Notes: generated by a model not told the origin, from the sequence alone. 64,000 bases of DNA from Zunongwangia sp. ESRF-bin46 (GCA_002631855.1 NTLF01000013.1:124001-188000); one strand, 5' to 3'; numbered from the stretch's first letter, positions 26,453-34,993 are shown. Numbers and translations: made by a program.

Positions 26453-26479
26453 AGACACTTTCATTTGTATTGATAATGG

Positions 26480-26977
26480 TTAGCTGCCTTTCCCTTCCCG
26501 CACCTTTTTAGCGCCTTCTTCTACTTTAATTTTTAAACCTTCTTTATAAGCTACTACTTTATCAAGGACACATTTGTCAGAACTACCAATAATCTGGGCT
26601 GCTAATATTCCGGCGTTTTTGGCACCGTTTAAAGCAACCGTGGCAACGGGTACACCGCCTGGCATTTGTAGAATAGAAAGTACAGAGTCCCAACCGTCAA
26701 TAGAGTTGCTCGACTTTACGGGAACGCCAATTACGGGAAGCGGTGAAAGCGAGGCAATCATACCTGGTAAGTGCGCAGCACCGCCTGCACCGGCAATGAT
26801 AACGTTAATGCCGCGGGTGTGAGCGTTTTTTCCGTAATCGAATAATTTATCGGGCGTTCGGTGTGCCGAAACAATATCGACTTCAACTTCAATGTCGAAG
26901 CCTTTTAAAATGTCTATAGCGTCTTTCATAACGGGCATGTCACTCGTACTACCCATGATAATTCCTACTTTGCTCAT
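26480..26977 (-). CDS. purE: N5-carboxyaminoimidazole ribonucleotide mutase
   Basis: 165-residue class I PurE, which converts N5-CAIR to CAIR in purine biosynthesis. The N-terminal GIIMGSTSDMPVM phosphate/ribonucleotide-binding motif, the SAHRTPD motif with the catalytic His, and GAGGAAHLPGM are all complete. The normal octameric-family length is ~160. It lies downstream of purK on the same strand, 107 bases away; the gap holds two G/C-rich hairpins. PurK and PurE act in sequence, so the pair covers the ATP-dependent carboxylation route from AIR. Confidence 0.96.
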   Translation of the reverse strand: MSKVGIIMGSTSDMPVMKDAIDILKGFDIEVEVDIVSAHRTPDKLFDYGKNAHTRGINVIIAGAGGAAHLPGMIASLSPLPVIGVPVKSSNSIDGWDSVLSILQMPGGVPVATVALNGAKNAGILAAQIIGSSDKCVLDKVVAYKEGLKIKVEEGAKKVREGKGS

Positions 26978-26993
26978 AATCTTATTGTTTTAA

Positions 26994-27075
26994 TTCCCCT
27001 TTTCAAGGGGGTAAGGGGGATATTTTTTTACCATTTTGTCTAAACGTTACACCCCTAAAGTCCCCTCAAGGGGAC
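26994..27075. repeat. Hairpin repeat pair between purK and purE
   Basis: CCCCTTttcAAGGGG at 26996-27010 and GTCCCCTcaAGGGGAC at 27060-27075 are two short near-identical palindromes bounding an AT-rich centre, with additional GGGGGTAAGGGGG and ACCCCT blocks. Similar C4/G4 palindromes are familiar as dispersed intergenic units in Bacteroidota. It may damp transcription from purK into purE or act as a processing site. Confidence 0.6.
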
Positions 27076-27084
27076 ACTATTATT

Positions 27085-28239
27085 TTACTTGCTAACCACT
27101 TGTATCGTCTTTTTCACCTCTTCAGCGACTTTACGAGCTTGATTAATGTCTTCGTCTATAATCGTTACGTGTCCCATTTTTCGGAATGGACGTGTTTGTT
27201 TTTTTCCATAAATATGTGGCGTTACACCATCCATCGCCATAATCTTTTCGATGTTTTCATATTTTACATCGCCGGTATGGTCTTCATGACCTACTAAGTT
27301 CACCATAATTCCGCCTACTTTACTATCTGTTTTTCCCAGTGGTAAGTCTAAAATAGCACGCAAGTGTTGCTCAAATTGATTGGTGTAACTGGCCTCAATG
27401 CTATAATGACCGCTGTTGTGAGGGCGTGGTGCTACTTCGTTTACCAGAATTTCATCGTCTTCTGTTTGAAACAATTCTACGGCTAACAAACCTACGTGTT
27501 CAAACGTTTCAGAAACTTGTTTGGCAACGGCTCTTGCTTTTTCGGCGACTTTAGGCTCTATTCGGGCAGGGCAAATAACGTATTCTACTTGATTGGCTTC
27601 AGGATGAAACTCCATTTCAACTACTGGGTAGGTGCGAACTTCGCCACTTGGGTTACGAGAAACAATAACTGCCAATTCATTTTTAAACGGTATCAATTTT
27701 TCAGCAATACACGGTCCTTCAGCCAAAGGAATCACATCTTCCGCATCGCGAATAATACTAACGCCTTTTCCGTCGTAACCGCCTGTGCAGCTTTTCCAAA
27801 CAAAGGGGTAATGCAGTTCCTTGCGGACAATTGCCTCGTTTAAATCGTATTTGTCTTTGTAGCGTTTAAAGGGTGACGTAGGAATTTTATGTTCTTTATA
27901 AAACTGCTTTTGTACTCCTTTATCCTGTATTTTCCGAAGCGTTTCTGAAGAAGGATATACCGTTACGCCTTCCTGTTCCAGTTTTTCTAAGGCTTCTACA
28001 TTGACGCCTTCAATTTCAAAAGTAAGCACATCTGCTTTTTTTCCGAAGTTATAGACGGTGTCAAAATCCATCAGGTCGCCTTGCTCAAAATGGTCGCAAG
28101 CAATGCGGCAAGGAGCTTCGGCGCTGGGGTCTAGAACGTTGGTTTTTATATCGTATTTGCGTGTTTCGTACAGCAGCATTTTGCCCAGTTGGCCGCCGCC
28201 GAGTATTCCGAGGGTGAAAGAGGACGAAAAGTAGTTCAT
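27085..28239 (-). CDS. purK: N5-carboxyaminoimidazole ribonucleotide synthase
   Basis: 384-residue ATP-grasp enzyme that carboxylates AIR to N5-CAIR with bicarbonate and ATP. The N-terminal GILGGGQLGKML motif is the PurK dinucleotide-like fold; KSCTGGYDGKGV is the ATP-grasp glycine loop; LLAVELF, ILVNEVAPRPHNSGH complete the ATP/Mg site (EVAPRPHNSGH is diagnostic). The ATG at 28239 is preferred to an in-frame GTG two codons earlier. purE follows on the same strand. The bases upstream (28240-28538) contain the inverted-repeat region described separately. Confidence 0.96.
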   Translation of the reverse strand: MNYFSSSFTLGILGGGQLGKMLLYETRKYDIKTNVLDPSAEAPCRIACDHFEQGDLMDFDTVYNFGKKADVLTFEIEGVNVEALEKLEQEGVTVYPSSETLRKIQDKGVQKQFYKEHKIPTSPFKRYKDKYDLNEAIVRKELHYPFVWKSCTGGYDGKGVSIIRDAEDVIPLAEGPCIAEKLIPFKNELAVIVSRNPSGEVRTYPVVEMEFHPEANQVEYVICPARIEPKVAEKARAVAKQVSETFEHVGLLAVELFQTEDDEILVNEVAPRPHNSGHYSIEASYTNQFEQHLRAILDLPLGKTDSKVGGIMVNLVGHEDHTGDVKYENIEKIMAMDGVTPHIYGKKQTRPFRKMGHVTIIDEDINQARKVAEEVKKTIQVVSK

Positions 28240-28349
28240 ACGCACAAAGATAACAAAAGGGCGTGGGAGTTTTTTATTTTTTTAAAAGAGAGTTTTTGAA
28301 TGCGGTTTACATTACTTCGGAAAAACCAAGGAGAGGGTTTTTACAGTTG

Positions 28350-28441
28350 TTTTCTTCGACTTTACCCCTTATTTTCTTCGAGTATAGTACGTAAAAGCAA
28401 GGGGATACTCGAAGAAAAGTCGAAGAAGACTCGAAGAAAAG
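28350..28441. repeat. Nested inverted repeat upstream of RDD gene
   Basis: TTTTCTTCGAGTAT (28372-28385) pairs perfectly with ATACTCGAAGAAAA (28405-28418). Directly outside, TTCTTCGAC (28352-28360) pairs with GTCGAAGAA (28419-28427). A further direct copy ACTCGAAGAAAAG lies at 28429-28441. CCCCTT (28365-28370) can pair with AAGGGG in the loop (28399-28404), a pseudoknot-like alternative. No coding potential was seen in this ~300-base gene-free stretch. Confidence 0.75.
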
Positions 28442-28538
28442 TTGTGTGAAACTTAGTTAAAAGGGGTGTAAATAATCCCGTGATTTAATTTTTTTATATG
28501 TTTACGGAAGATTAGAGTAATCAAAAGAGAACCTATCT

Positions 28539-29135
28539 ATGAAAAACGAATTTACGGATGTAATGTCCCAACGGACAGATAAAGAATTAATACAAATTGT
28601 AACTGTCGACAGGAGCAAATACCAGCCTGCTGCATTAGAAGCTGCTGAAACCGAAATAGAAAATAGAAATATAGACACAAGCACCTTTAGTAAGCTTCGA
28701 GCGCGCGCGGAATTACAAAATAGGGAGCAAGAAAAAGTAAATAAAACTGCAGCATCTACATCGCTTCGCCTTGTTAATTATTTAATTGATATAGTGGTTT
28801 CCTACTTTGTTTCAATGGTAGTATTTCTTGTCTGTAGTTTAGTGCTTCCAAACCCAGAAAATCCAATTGTATTGCTTGCTACTATAGTTTTGGTGTTTAG
28901 TTCATTTTTAGCATATTACATAATTATGGAGATTAAATGGCAAAAAACCATTGGTAAATTTGCTACAAAAACCAAAGTTGTTATGCTAAATGGTGAAAAA
29001 CCAAAAGAGAAAGATATTGTGTTACGAACCTTATGCCGTCTAATTCCTTTTGATTGGGTTTCATATCTTTTTATGAAAAATGGTTTTCACGACCTACTGT
29101 CTAAAACGAAAGTGGTTAAAGAAACTAAAGATTAA
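28539..29135 (+). CDS. RDD family membrane protein
   Basis: 198-residue protein. Residues ~1-75 are charged and helical with no membrane segment; ~80-198 carry the RDD domain with three hydrophobic stretches (starting LRLVNYLIDIVVSYFVSMVV) and the conserved GKFATKTKVV loop before LCRLIPFDWVSYLF. The eponymous Arg-Asp-Asp pattern is shifted to R-x-x-x-x-I-D. RDD proteins have been linked to ion exchange in a few cases, but function here is unknown. The gene stands alone after the inverted-repeat region. Confidence 0.8.
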   Translation: MKNEFTDVMSQRTDKELIQIVTVDRSKYQPAALEAAETEIENRNIDTSTFSKLRARAELQNREQEKVNKTAASTSLRLVNYLIDIVVSYFVSMVVFLVCSLVLPNPENPIVLLATIVLVFSSFLAYYIIMEIKWQKTIGKFATKTKVVMLNGEKPKEKDIVLRTLCRLIPFDWVSYLFMKNGFHDLLSKTKVVKETKD

Positions 29136-29195
29136 AATAGTTTTATTAGCAAAAACACTTTTACATCATACGCTTCTCAAGTGCTTTGCAATTAG

Positions 29196-29203
29196 TATCT
29201 TTG
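29196..29203 (+). promoter_or_regulatory. -7 box of adk promoter
   Basis: TATCTTTG followed by CACC is a textbook Bacteroidota -7 box. Initiation near 29210 would give a ~50-base leader to the adk ATG at 29259. It would place an in-frame ATG at 29214 at the extreme 5' end of the mRNA, arguing for the later start. No good -33 TTG is present. Confidence 0.6.
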
Positions 29204-29258
29204 CACCTTCGTTATGTGGCGATTTATAAAAAATTTATTCAGAAAGAACAAAAGAGTA

Positions 29259-29831
29259 ATGACAAACATCGTATTATTTGGCCCTCCGGGAGCAGGAAAA
29301 GGAACACAAGCCGACGTTTTAAAAGAGAAATATAATCTGGTACACATTTCAACCGGAGATGTTTTTCGATATAACATAAAAAATAAAACTGAATTAGGTG
29401 ATTTGGCCAAAAGCTATATGGACAAGGGGCATTTAGTACCTGATGAGGTAACTATTAATATGCTGAAAGCTGAAGTTGAAAAAAACGAAGATGCCAAAGG
29501 GTTTATTTTTGATGGTTTTCCACGTACCGAAGCACAAGCAGAGGCATTGTCCAACTTAATGGATGAAAAAGATTCTCAAATAGATGCTATGGTGGCCCTT
29601 GAGGTAGACGATGAGGTTTTGGTGGAGCGTCTTTTAGAACGTGGAAAAGTAAGTGGCAGAGCCGATGATGCAAATGAAGATGTAATTAGAGAGCGTATTG
29701 CAGAATATTACCGTAAAACGGATATTCTAAAAAAATACTATCAAAAACAAGACAAATATTACGGTGTAGATGGTGTGGGTAGTATTGAAGAAATCACGGA
29801 GCGTTTAAGTGAAGTAATTGATAAACTATAA
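29259..29831 (+). CDS. adk: Adenylate kinase
   Basis: 190-residue nucleoside-monophosphate kinase interconverting ATP + AMP with 2 ADP. The P-loop is GPPGAGKGT (8-16), the AMP-binding STGDVFR segment follows, and FDGFPRTEAQAEAL plus a short LID (no zinc Cys) are visible. The ATG at 29259 gives the normal ~190-residue short form. An in-frame ATG at 29214 would add a basic 15-residue extension not typical of the family. obg follows after 34 bases, a common pairing in this group. Confidence 0.95.
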   Translation: MTNIVLFGPPGAGKGTQADVLKEKYNLVHISTGDVFRYNIKNKTELGDLAKSYMDKGHLVPDEVTINMLKAEVEKNEDAKGFIFDGFPRTEAQAEALSNLMDEKDSQIDAMVALEVDDEVLVERLLERGKVSGRADDANEDVIRERIAEYYRKTDILKKYYQKQDKYYGVDGVGSIEEITERLSEVIDKL

Positions 29832-29865
29832 CGCTTACAAATAACAATTAAGATTAAAAATTTAT

Positions 29866-30882
29866 ATGACTGAAGGCAATTTTGTTGATTACGTAAAGAT
29901 TCACCTTACTTCTGGAAAAGGAGGAAAGGGCAGTACGCATTTACGTAGAGAAAAGTATATACCAAAAGGAGGTCCCGATGGTGGTGATGGTGGTCGTGGT
30001 GGTCATATAATTTTACAAGCTAATAAAAACTTGTGGACGCTGTATCATTTAAAATTTAAGCGTCACTTTAAAGCCGGTCACGGCGGAGCAGGAGGAAAAC
30101 AAACTAGTACAGGTGCCGATGGCGACGATGTAATCATCGAAGTACCATTAGGGACGGTAGTTAAAAATACTGACACTGGTGAAACCTTGTTCGAAATGAC
30201 CGAACATGAAGAAGAACGCATTGTTGCTAAAGGTGGAAAAGGTGGAAAAGGGAATGCTCACTTTAAATCTGCTACGCGGCAAACACCCCGTTTCGCGCAA
30301 CCTGGTCTGGAAGGGGAGGAAATGAATATAACAGTAGAACTAAAAGTATTGGCCGATGTAGGTTTGGTAGGCTTCCCGAATGCCGGTAAATCAACATTGC
30401 TTTCTGTAGTTACTGCTGCGAAACCCAAGATTGCGAATTACGAATTTACCACCCTAAAACCGAACTTAGGAATAGTTACTTATCGAGACCATCAAACTTT
30501 TGTAATGGCCGATATTCCCGGAATTATTGAAGGTGCAGCCGAAGGAAAAGGCTTAGGGCATTACTTTTTGCGCCATATAGAGCGTAACTCAACTTTGCTG
30601 TTTTTGATTCCTGCAGATGCAGATGATATTAAAAAACAGTACGATATTCTGTTAGACGAATTAAAACGCTATAATCCAGAATTGTTAGATAAAGAACGCC
30701 TTATCGCCATATCAAAAAGCGATATGCTTGATGAAGAGTTAAAAGGTGAAATGAAAGAACAGCTAGACAAAGAGTTTAAAGGCTTACCGTATTTATTTAT
30801 TTCTTCCGTAGCACAACAGGGTTTAATGGAGCTTAAAGATAGCTTGTGGGAGATGCTGAATAAAGATGTTGAAGAAGTTTAA
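29866..30882 (+). CDS. obg: Obg-family GTPase
   Basis: 338-residue GTPase involved in 50S ribosome maturation and stress signalling. The glycine-rich Obg domain (~1-160, [28 protein letters not shown]) precedes the G domain: G1 GFPNAGKST (~169-177), switch/G2 [10 protein letters not shown]3 [11 protein letters not shown]4-like AISKSDML (the usual NKxD is SKSD) and G5 SSVAQQGL. It lacks the C-terminal OCT domain of the B. subtilis form (428 residues), as is usual in Bacteroidota. It probably shares a transcript with adk. Confidence 0.95.
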   Translation: MTEGNFVDYVKIHLTSGKGGKGSTHLRREKYIPKGGPDGGDGGRGGHIILQANKNLWTLYHLKFKRHFKAGHGGAGGKQTSTGADGDDVIIEVPLGTVVKNTDTGETLFEMTEHEEERIVAKGGKGGKGNAHFKSATRQTPRFAQPGLEGEEMNITVELKVLADVGLVGFPNAGKSTLLSVVTAAKPKIANYEFTTLKPNLGIVTYRDHQTFVMADIPGIIEGAAEGKGLGHYFLRHIERNSTLLFLIPADADDIKKQYDILLDELKRYNPELLDKERLIAISKSDMLDEELKGEMKEQLDKEFKGLPYLFISSVAQQGLMELKDSLWEMLNKDVEEV

Positions 30883-30949
30883 CCTTCCTTTAAAATCTAT
30901 TGGCGTACTTTTTGCGTAGTTTTAATATAGGAATGTAATTCTTAAAACT

Positions 30950-31468
30950 ATGAAGTATTTTTCTATTGTATTAATTGCCCTGCTATTCGTTTCCTGCGGA
31001 ACAAGCGTAGGTGTAGATTATGATAAAGAGGTTGACTTTTCGCAATACAAAACCTATAATTTCTTTCCCTCTATAGATTCAGGATTAAACGATCTAGATG
31101 ATAAACGGATCATGCAAGCGACCGATAGCCTATTGCAGGAACGTGGGTTTATTAAATCTGAAACACCGCAATTGTATATTAACTTTTTTGCAAAAGAACA
31201 AATAACCAATTCCCGAAATACCATCGGCATTGGCATTGGTAGTGGCGGCGGTAATGTAGGGGTAGGTGTAGGCGGCGGTATTCCTATTGGGGGACGCGTA
31301 ATTGAGCAAGTGATTACAATGGACTTTATAGATGTTTCAAACGATGACCTTGTTTGGCAGGCAGTTGCCGAAACAGAATTAAAAGAAAAGGCTAAACCTG
31401 TTCAGAAAAGAAAACATTTTGAAGAAGTAATTTCAAAAATCCTTAAAAAATACCCGCCATCCAACTAG
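30950..31468 (+). CDS. DUF4136 lipoprotein
   Basis: 172-residue lipoprotein: signal peptide with lipobox FVSC (C17), then a DUF4136 domain (VDFSQYKTYNFFP...INFFAKEQI). A glycine-rich segment near 95-120 (GIGIGSGGGNVGVGVGGGIPIGG) is a hallmark of the family. The TMDFIDVSNDDLVWQAVAE block is the C-terminal conserved strand pair. Function is unknown; the family is periplasmic or outer-membrane in Bacteroidota. It lies 67 bases after obg and is followed by a second DUF4136 gene. Confidence 0.82.
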   Translation: MKYFSIVLIALLFVSCGTSVGVDYDKEVDFSQYKTYNFFPSIDSGLNDLDDKRIMQATDSLLQERGFIKSETPQLYINFFAKEQITNSRNTIGIGIGSGGGNVGVGVGGGIPIGGRVIEQVITMDFIDVSNDDLVWQAVAETELKEKAKPVQKRKHFEEVISKILKKYPPSN

Positions 31469-31470
31469 CT

Positions 31471-31995
31471 ATAAAACCTATATTATCATTTTGCATAGGG
31501 TTTTTCTTGATGTCCTGTAGTTCTACTATGAATATTCAGTATGAAGAAAACCTTGACCTTTCTAGTTATAAAACCTATAATTTTTACCCAGTAATAGATT
31601 CGAAACTTCCTGAAGATGAAACAAAAACAATTATGCAAGCTGTTGCATTGCAGCTTTTTAAACAAGGATATAAAAAGTCTGAAACCCCGGACTTTTATGT
31701 AAACTTTTTTGTTGAAGAAAGTACTTTTTATAAACCTGACATATCAGAAGACAATAAAAATTATACAGAAGCCAGAAAAAAGAAAGAAGACACTAGTAAA
31801 GTGTATTTAAAGACAACAGCTATAGATCAATTACTATATTTAGATATTGTAGATGTTCAAAATGATCAACTCGCTTGGAATGTTATAATTGAAGGTTCAA
31901 TTGAAGACCCTATCACCCATGAAAAGCTATTTCAGTATTATTCAGAAAAAATTGAAAAAGCATTAACTAAATTCTACGAAACCTCAAATCAATAA
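31471..31995 (+). CDS. DUF4136 lipoprotein paralog with ATA start
   Basis: 175-residue lipoprotein related to the gene just upstream (SYKTYNFYPVIDSKLP, YKKSETPDFYVNFF against QYKTYNFFP, FIKSETPQLYINFF). The only ATG or TTG near the front (31507-31512) sits at the end of the signal peptide, just before the lipobox LMSC. The frame is open upstream and codes ?KPILSFCIGFFLMSC from an ATA codon at 31471, 2 bases after the preceding TAG. So the complete signal exists only if ATA (or the coupled stop) serves as start. It lacks the Gly-rich loop of its paralog. Alternatives: an ATG-to-ATA mutation disabling export, or a sequence error. Confidence 0.6.
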   Translation: MKPILSFCIGFFLMSCSSTMNIQYEENLDLSSYKTYNFYPVIDSKLPEDETKTIMQAVALQLFKQGYKKSETPDFYVNFFVEESTFYKPDISEDNKNYTEARKKKEDTSKVYLKTTAIDQLLYLDIVDVQNDQLAWNVIIEGSIEDPITHEKLFQYYSEKIEKALTKFYETSNQ

Positions 31996-32004
31996 ATAAT
32001 TTAT

Positions 32005-32961
32005 ATGAAAAAGACCCTCATACTGTTTTTGCTATGTCCTTTCTTACTATTTGCTCAAAATACCTTTGAGAAAGCTGAAAACTATTTCAAAAATGAACAA
32101 TTCAGCAAAGCAAAGCCACTCTTTAAACAATATTTAAAGACATATCCTAACGATGCAAAAACCCGTGAATATTTAGGTGATATAGCTAGCTATGCCAAAG
32201 ATTGGGATGCGGCCATAGATTATTATGAGGAGTTGGTGGAAGAGGATGAAAACAGTGCTAATTATCATTTTAAATATGGTGGCGCCATGGGCATGAAAGC
32301 ACTGGAAATAAGTAAAATTAGAGCATTAACTTACATTGACGATATTAAAGAACATTTTGAAATTGCAGCTAAGTTAGACCCTAAGCATATTGAAGTCCGT
32401 TGGGCGTTGGTGGAATTTTATATCCAACTACCGGGCATTATCGGTGGAAGTGAAAAAAAAGCGCGTAGCTATGCTAATGAACTATTGAAAATATCACCTG
32501 TTGACGGCTATTTGGCCAACGGTTACATTGCTGAATACAACGATCGTCCCAATGATGCTGAAAGCTATTATAAAAAAGCTATTCAAGTAGGCGGTTCGCC
32601 ACATACCTATGAAAAACTTACCAATTTATACGAAAACAACGATAGACCACAAGAAGCTATTGAAACCGCTTCACAATCACTTCAAAAACACAAACGGAAT
32701 AGCCTTAATTACCAAATAGGAAAGATTTCGGCACAATATAACTTGAGTCCGCAATTGGGTTTGGAGTGTTTGCAAGCTTATATAAAAAATCATTCGGTTC
32801 GGGATGGTGTTCCAAAAGATTGGGCCTATTATAGAATTGCACAGATTTATAAAAATCTGGGTGATAAAAGCGACGCGCTCAATTGGATAAATAAAGCGCT
32901 TGCAAGTCGTTCCGATTTTGAAGAAGCCGAAGAAGAAAAGGAGCGAATCCTTTCTATGTAG
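32005..32961 (+). CDS. Periplasmic TPR repeat protein
   Basis: 318-residue exported protein with a signal peptide (~1-18, ending LLFAQ) and no lipobox. The body is alpha-solenoid: TPR-like units are seen at FEKAENYFKNEQFSKAKPLF, YLGDIASYAKDWDAAIDYYE, ADSYYKKAI-type segments and IAQIYKNLGDKSDALNWIN (last unit). TPR proteins mediate protein-protein contacts; no catalytic residues are expected. It begins 9 bases after the DUF4136 paralog, so the three genes are probably co-transcribed. Confidence 0.82.
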   Translation: MKKTLILFLLCPFLLFAQNTFEKAENYFKNEQFSKAKPLFKQYLKTYPNDAKTREYLGDIASYAKDWDAAIDYYEELVEEDENSANYHFKYGGAMGMKALEISKIRALTYIDDIKEHFEIAAKLDPKHIEVRWALVEFYIQLPGIIGGSEKKARSYANELLKISPVDGYLANGYIAEYNDRPNDAESYYKKAIQVGGSPHTYEKLTNLYENNDRPQEAIETASQSLQKHKRNSLNYQIGKISAQYNLSPQLGLECLQAYIKNHSVRDGVPKDWAYYRIAQIYKNLGDKSDALNWINKALASRSDFEEAEEEKERILSM

Positions 32962-33033
32962 GTTAAATATTATATTCATATTTCTGAATTCCCAATTCTA
33001 AATTCTTAACAGTATCTTTACAAAAAACTCGTT

Positions 33034-34389
33034 ATGCGCGTACATTTTATAGCCATAGGTGGTAGTGCTATGCACAATCTGGCTTTGGCACTTCACGAAA
33101 AAGGAGATCACGTAACCGGTAGTGATGATGAAATATTCAATCCTTCAAAAAGCAGGTTAGAGGCAAAAGGATTATTGCCTCAAGAATATGGGTGGTTTCC
33201 TGAAAAAATAACGTCAGATATAGATGCTGTTATTTTAGGAATGCACGCCAAAAAAGATAATCCCGAATTATTAAAAGCTGAAGAACTAGGTTTAAAAATA
33301 TATTCATACCCAGAGTTTTTATTTGAACAGTCAAAACACAAAACTCGTGTGGTTATTGGCGGTTCTCATGGGAAAACAACTATTACATCTATGATTTTGC
33401 ACGTGATGCACTATCACGACAAAGAAGTAGATTATATGGTAGGCGCCCAACTGGAAGGGTTTGACACGATGGTTCATCTAACTGAAGAAAACGATTTTAT
33501 CGTATTAGAAGGGGATGAGTATTTATCTTCCCCGATTGACCGTCGACCAAAATTTCATCTATACAAACCAAACATTGCCTTACTAAGTGGAATTGCTTGG
33601 GATCACATCAATGTATTTCCAACGTATGAAAACTATGTTGAACAGTTTGAAATATTTCTGAAACAGATAACTAATGGTGGGGCTATTATCTACAATGAAG
33701 AAGATGCAGAAGTAAAACAAGTAGTAGAAGCAACCGAAAACCCGATAAAAAAATATCCGTACCAAACACCTGAATATAGTGTAGAAGACGGAGAAACATT
33801 ACTGGAAACACCAGAAGGCCCTATGCCAATAGAGGTGTTTGGCAAACATAACTTGAACAATCTGGAAGGTGCCCGGTGGATATGCCAATTGATGGGTGTA
33901 GATGCAGACGATTTCTACGAAGCCATCGCCACGTTTAAAGGCGCAAGCAAACGGTTGGAAAAAATAGCCGAAACCAAAACAGCTGTTGCTTTTAAAGATT
34001 ATGCACATTCGCCTAGTAAAGTAAAAGCAACCACCCAAGCTGTAAAAAACCAATATCCCGATAAAAAATTAGTCGCTTGTTTAGAATTACACACGTATAG
34101 TAGTTTAAACCCTGAGTTTTTATCAGAATACAAAGGTGCTCTCGATGCTGCCGATGCTGCTGTTGTTTTCTATTCGCCGCACGCAGTAATGATTAAGCAA
34201 CTAGAAGAAATTAAAGCCGAACAAATAGAAGAAGCTTTCCAAAGGGAAGACTTAATGATTTTTACTAATCCCGGTGATTTTAAAACCTTTCTGTATTCCG
34301 AAGAATATGAAAATACAGCACTTTTATTAATGAGTAGTGGTAATTACGGAGGGTTGGACTTTGATGAGGTGAAGGAGTATTTGAAATAG
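33034..34389 (+). CDS. mpl: UDP-N-acetylmuramate:tripeptide ligase (Mpl)
   Basis: 451-residue Mur-ligase that recycles cell-wall tripeptide by joining L-Ala-gamma-D-Glu-meso-Dap to UDP-MurNAc. The MurC-like N-domain starts MRVHFIAIGGSAMHNLA; the ATP loop is IGGSHGKTTITSM (~109-121); the middle domain has the GDEY motif and a SGIAWDHINVF block. The C-domain carries KDYAHSPSKV (Asp-Tyr-Ala-His). The GGSAMHNLA spelling and overall form fit Mpl rather than MurC (GIGGIGMS). Its stop nearly meets the convergent paiB-like gene, one base apart. Confidence 0.88.
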   Translation: MRVHFIAIGGSAMHNLALALHEKGDHVTGSDDEIFNPSKSRLEAKGLLPQEYGWFPEKITSDIDAVILGMHAKKDNPELLKAEELGLKIYSYPEFLFEQSKHKTRVVIGGSHGKTTITSMILHVMHYHDKEVDYMVGAQLEGFDTMVHLTEENDFIVLEGDEYLSSPIDRRPKFHLYKPNIALLSGIAWDHINVFPTYENYVEQFEIFLKQITNGGAIIYNEEDAEVKQVVEATENPIKKYPYQTPEYSVEDGETLLETPEGPMPIEVFGKHNLNNLEGARWICQLMGVDADDFYEAIATFKGASKRLEKIAETKTAVAFKDYAHSPSKVKATTQAVKNQYPDKKLVACLELHTYSSLNPEFLSEYKGALDAADAAVVFYSPHAVMIKQLEEIKAEQIEEAFQREDLMIFTNPGDFKTFLYSEEYENTALLLMSSGNYGGLDFDEVKEYLK

Positions 34390-34390
34390 A

Positions 34391-34993
34391 TTATTCGTTA
34401 TATATAGTTTTAATAAATCCGGAGATAGATGCTTCGGATTTTTTTATGAGTTCATTTTTAGCATTTGTTTGATCCACTTCAGTTTTATCTTGCGAAAGTT
34501 TAAACTTCCCTTCCCAATCGGTGATTTCAATTTCGAACGCTTGGATATAATTTACAAAACGGTCCATTTTAGGGTTGTTTTTTTGCAGGATGAATTCGTG
34601 ATCTGGTTCTTCTAAAAATTCAGTCATGGTAATCATACTTTGTTTTGCAGCTTCTGGATCGTTGATTAATTGGATTGTGCCAGTAATATGAACGATGATA
34701 TAATTCCAGGTGGGTAATTGATTTTCCGAATCATAAACCGAAGGAGAAATATAACAATCAGGGCCTTTAAAAACTACTGTAACATTGGCACCATCTTGTA
34801 AGGCTCCCAATTGTGGATTGTTTTTATCGATATGGGCCACCAACCTACCTGTTTTATCATTATAAATAAAAGGAATGTGCGTTAGTAATGGTTTGTCGTC
34901 TTTTACAGAAACCAGCAGGCCAAGTGGGTACTGCTTGATAACAGCGATCATTTTCTCTTTGTCTTTTACTTGATGGTATGCGGGAGGATACAT
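34391..34993 (-). CDS. PaiB-like FMN-binding protein
   Basis: 200-residue protein of the PaiB/FMN-binding split-barrel family (pyridoxamine-phosphate-oxidase-like fold). Conserved segments: MYPPAYH, LGLLVSVKDDKPLLTHIPF, LVAHIDKNNPQ, VVFKGPDCYISPSVY and PTWNYIIVHITG. The B. subtilis relative was described as a transcriptional regulator; an oxidoreductase role is equally plausible, and no DNA-binding motif is evident here. The last ~15 codons overlie a hairpin that could terminate the convergent mpl transcript. Confidence 0.85.
   Translation of the reverse strand: MYPPAYHQVKDKEKMIAVIKQYPLGLLVSVKDDKPLLTHIPFIYNDKTGRLVAHIDKNNPQLGALQDGANVTVVFKGPDCYISPSVYDSENQLPTWNYIIVHITGTIQLINDPEAAKQSMITMTEFLEEPDHEFILQKNNPKMDRFVNYIQAFEIEITDWEGKFKLSQDKTEVDQTNAKNELIKKSEASISGFIKTIYNE
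34415..34445 (+). terminator. Possible mpl terminator inside convergent gene
   Basis: AAATCCG (34415-34421) pairs with CGGATTT (34435-34441) and the right arm runs into seven T on the plus strand. It lies ~25 bases beyond the mpl stop within the 3' coding end of the paiB-like gene. The stem is short, hence moderate confidence. Confidence 0.5.
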
